From contig JANXTN010000367.1 of the NCBI GenBank assembly GCA_025352435.1, positions 1 to 6,629 of the forward strand: 6,629 nucleotides of DNA. The letters run 5' to 3'. The stretch is from Ferruginibacter sp. (lineage in GTDB: Bacteria > Bacteroidota > Bacteroidia > Chitinophagales > Chitinophagaceae). A program made the position numbers and the translations under genes. Position 1 is the stretch's first letter, and each line of letters starts with the position of its first letter. Shown here in pieces: positions 5,538 to 6,629 of the stretch. A model generated the notes under the pieces. It was not told where the DNA came from. It searched no databases and saw only the letters and a program-made list of their open reading frames with translations.

Positions 5538-6236
5538 CTAATCGACCTTCCTAACAGTTCTCTGTTCAATTCTTTTCTCATAATTTATTCCCTGAAAAAT
5601 TCTATGAACATACACGCCCGGGGTATGGATAAAGTTGGGATCAAGTTCGCCATCTTCCACTAATTCTTCCACTTCTACAATGGTAATTTTTGCAGCCATC
5701 GCCATGAGGGGGTTAAAATTTCGAGCAGTATCTTTATAAATTAAATTACCACTCTTATCTCCCTTCCATGCTTTGACCAATGCAAAATCTGCTTCAAAAG
5801 CAGCTTCCAATAAGTATTCTTTGCCATTAAATATTCTAGTTTCCTTCCCATCTGCAACTTCAGTTCCCACACCTGCAGGCGTAAATATGGCAGGCATCCC
5901 ATAACCTGCAGCCAAACACCTTGTAGCCAAAGTACCTTGTGGTATTAGCTCTACTTCCAATTCTCCTGATAATAATTGTCGTTCAAATTCTGCATTCTCA
6001 CCCACATAAGAAGCAATCATTTTTTTAACCTGTTTCTGTTTTAGCATCAACCCTATTCCAAAGTCATCTACACCTGCATTGTTAGATATGCATGTTAGGT
6101 TCGTTGTTCCTTTCTTTACCAATGCTGCAATGCAATTCTCAGGAATGCCGCATAAACCAAACCCGCCAAGCATGAGTGTTTGCCCGTCCTCGATATCAAA
6201 AATGGCATCTTCTGCATTCTTATTTAACTTGTTCAT
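5538..6236 (-). CDS. scoA: succinyl-CoA:3-ketoacid CoA-transferase subunit A
   Basis: Subunit A provides the other half of the CoA-transferase and, with ScoB, activates acetoacetate for thiolysis to acetyl-CoA. The 232 residues are normal for the family. The glycine-rich CoA-binding signature [13 protein letters not shown] lies at 24-36, followed by [19 protein letters not shown] (47-65), [13 protein letters not shown] (75-87), [14 protein letters not shown] (119-132) and [12 protein letters not shown] (171-182). The ATG at 6236 sits 17 bases inside the end of the upstream lipoprotein gene. It was chosen because it leaves the usual 20-odd residues before the glycine-rich motif, as in other ScoA proteins. 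The overlap suggests co-transcription and coupled translation with the lipoprotein gene. No promoter motif was found directly upstream. AtoD-like acetate or butyrate transferases are the closest alternative. Confidence 0.93.
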   Translation of the reverse strand: MNKLNKNAEDAIFDIEDGQTLMLGGFGLCGIPENCIAALVKKGTTNLTCISNNAGVDDFGIGLMLKQKQVKKMIASYVGENAEFERQLLSGELEVELIPQGTLATRCLAAGYGMPAIFTPAGVGTEVADGKETRIFNGKEYLLEAAFEADFALVKAWKGDKSGNLIYKDTARNFNPLMAMAAKITIVEVEELVEDGELDPNFIHTPGVYVHRIFQGINYEKRIEQRTVRKVD

Positions 6237-6594
6237 GAGTTCCTTTTGTCGTTTTATCGAATTTGATATTTTCTTTTATTCTACCGTTCTTCACAATCAT
6301 GGAATCCAATAATGGTTTCAATAGTTCTTCGTGATGAATGTAATAATCATAACTTTTATAAAAAGTTTTTTTATCAGTTTGGTATTTGGCAAATATTTTT
6401 TGCTGAAGTTTTAAATTTTCTAGAGAAAGATTTTTGGAAGAATCTTTTGACATGTATTCCTGAGTAAAAACTTCTGCCTTGGTAATTTCCCACAATATTT
6501 TTTCCATTTTATCAGGGGCTAAAATATCTTTTTTTGTTTGCTTGCAGGATAATAAAAAAAGACAGAAAAAGAACAGAAAAAATATTTTCATCAC
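6220..6594 (-). CDS. small DUF4296-like lipoprotein of unknown function
   Basis: A 124-residue protein begins with two adjacent Met codons, a lysine and a strongly hydrophobic stretch rich in Phe and Leu (4-15), ending in the lipobox LLSC with lipidated C17. It is therefore expected to be anchored in the cell envelope. The mature part is charged and mostly helical in character: [19 protein letters not shown] (25-43), then [35 protein letters not shown] (about 66-100). A PxxxM-helix start, a central Y-x-x-D-x-x-x-F followed by S-x-x-Y-Y, and this size are what I remember of DUF4296, a Bacteroidota lipoprotein family without known function. The charged tail after residue 110 overlaps scoA by 17 bases. 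The frame stays open to the window edge, but the signal peptide fixes the start at 6594 or 6591. Nothing links it to ketone metabolism except position. Confidence 0.75.
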   Translation of the reverse strand: MMKIFFLFFFCLFLLSCKQTKKDILAPDKMEKILWEITKAEVFTQEYMSKDSSKNLSLENLKLQQKIFAKYQTDKKTFYKSYDYYIHHEELLKPLLDSMIVKNGRIKENIKFDKTTKGTHEQVK

Positions 6595-6629
6595 TTTAAA
6601 ACTTCTTTGTAACTGTTTGAATTTGTAAG

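Noticed and set aside
6079..6312. A 77-codon plus-strand frame across the scoA/lipoprotein junction
   Set aside because: It is antisense to two supported genes, with unlikely composition and no initiation context.
6591..6629. Possible end of another minus-strand gene (12 open codons reading [12 protein letters not shown], then TGA touching the lipoprotein ATG as TGATG)
   Set aside because: The stop-start contact is suggestive of an upstream operon partner, but 12 codons are too few to support a gene or product; the flanking sequence would decide.
1..6629. A new defence, mobile or biosynthetic system
   Set aside because: Every sizeable minus-strand gene but one matches a well-known housekeeping or metabolic family, and the exception is a common type of small lipoprotein; no transposase, integrase, nuclease, toxin or repeat-spacer structure was seen.

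Overview
The window reads as a piece of an AT-rich Bacteroidota chromosome, most likely from the Chitinophagaceae/Sphingobacteria side of the phylum. The taxonomy rests on the style of the proteins (a DUF4296-like lipoprotein, a short PurS, PssA and PepP of Bacteroidota type), on a textbook Bacteroidota promoter (TTTG, 19 bases, TATATTTG) before pckA, and on A-rich stretches instead of Shine-Dalgarno sites before starts. This is inference from sequence character; no search was run. All recognised protein genes lie on the minus strand, so transcription runs from high to low coordinates.

In transcription order: (1) 6594-4759 carries a small DUF4296-like lipoprotein gene, then scoA and scoB, the two subunits of succinyl-CoA:3-ketoacid CoA-transferase. 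The first two genes overlap, while scoA and scoB are split by a 122-base gap holding a short-period repeat array. (2) A 242-base spacer (4517-4758) holds three copies of an 8-base motif and the pckA promoter. (3) pckA (4516-2909), ATP-dependent PEP carboxykinase, looks monocistronic: it has its own promoter and a strong intrinsic terminator 24 bases after its stop. (4) A 282-base spacer (2627-2908) contains, on the plus strand, a strongly structured candidate RNA (2747-2841) that resembles my memory of the Flavo-1-type RNA of Bacteroidota. (5) pepP (Xaa-Pro aminopeptidase), pssA (phosphatidylserine synthase) and purS (a subunit of FGAM synthase) follow closely, with a 7-base-period repeat array between pepP and pssA and a 4-base overlap between pssA and purS. 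(6) At the low-coordinate edge is the 5' part of rsmI (16S rRNA 2'-O-methyltransferase). It has no ATG and seems to start at TTG, so ATG-based gene calling would miss it.

ScoAB activates acetoacetate with succinyl-CoA, feeding acetyl-CoA and succinate into the TCA cycle. PckA draws oxaloacetate out of that cycle to PEP for gluconeogenesis, so these neighbours could support growth on ketone bodies, fatty acids or amino acids. The pepP-pssA-purS-rsmI group is a housekeeping set with no single pathway. The protein genes are ordinary. The items most worth a second look are the plus-strand RNA candidate and the two short-period intergenic arrays. I saw no defence system, CRISPR array, insertion sequence, tRNA or rRNA.
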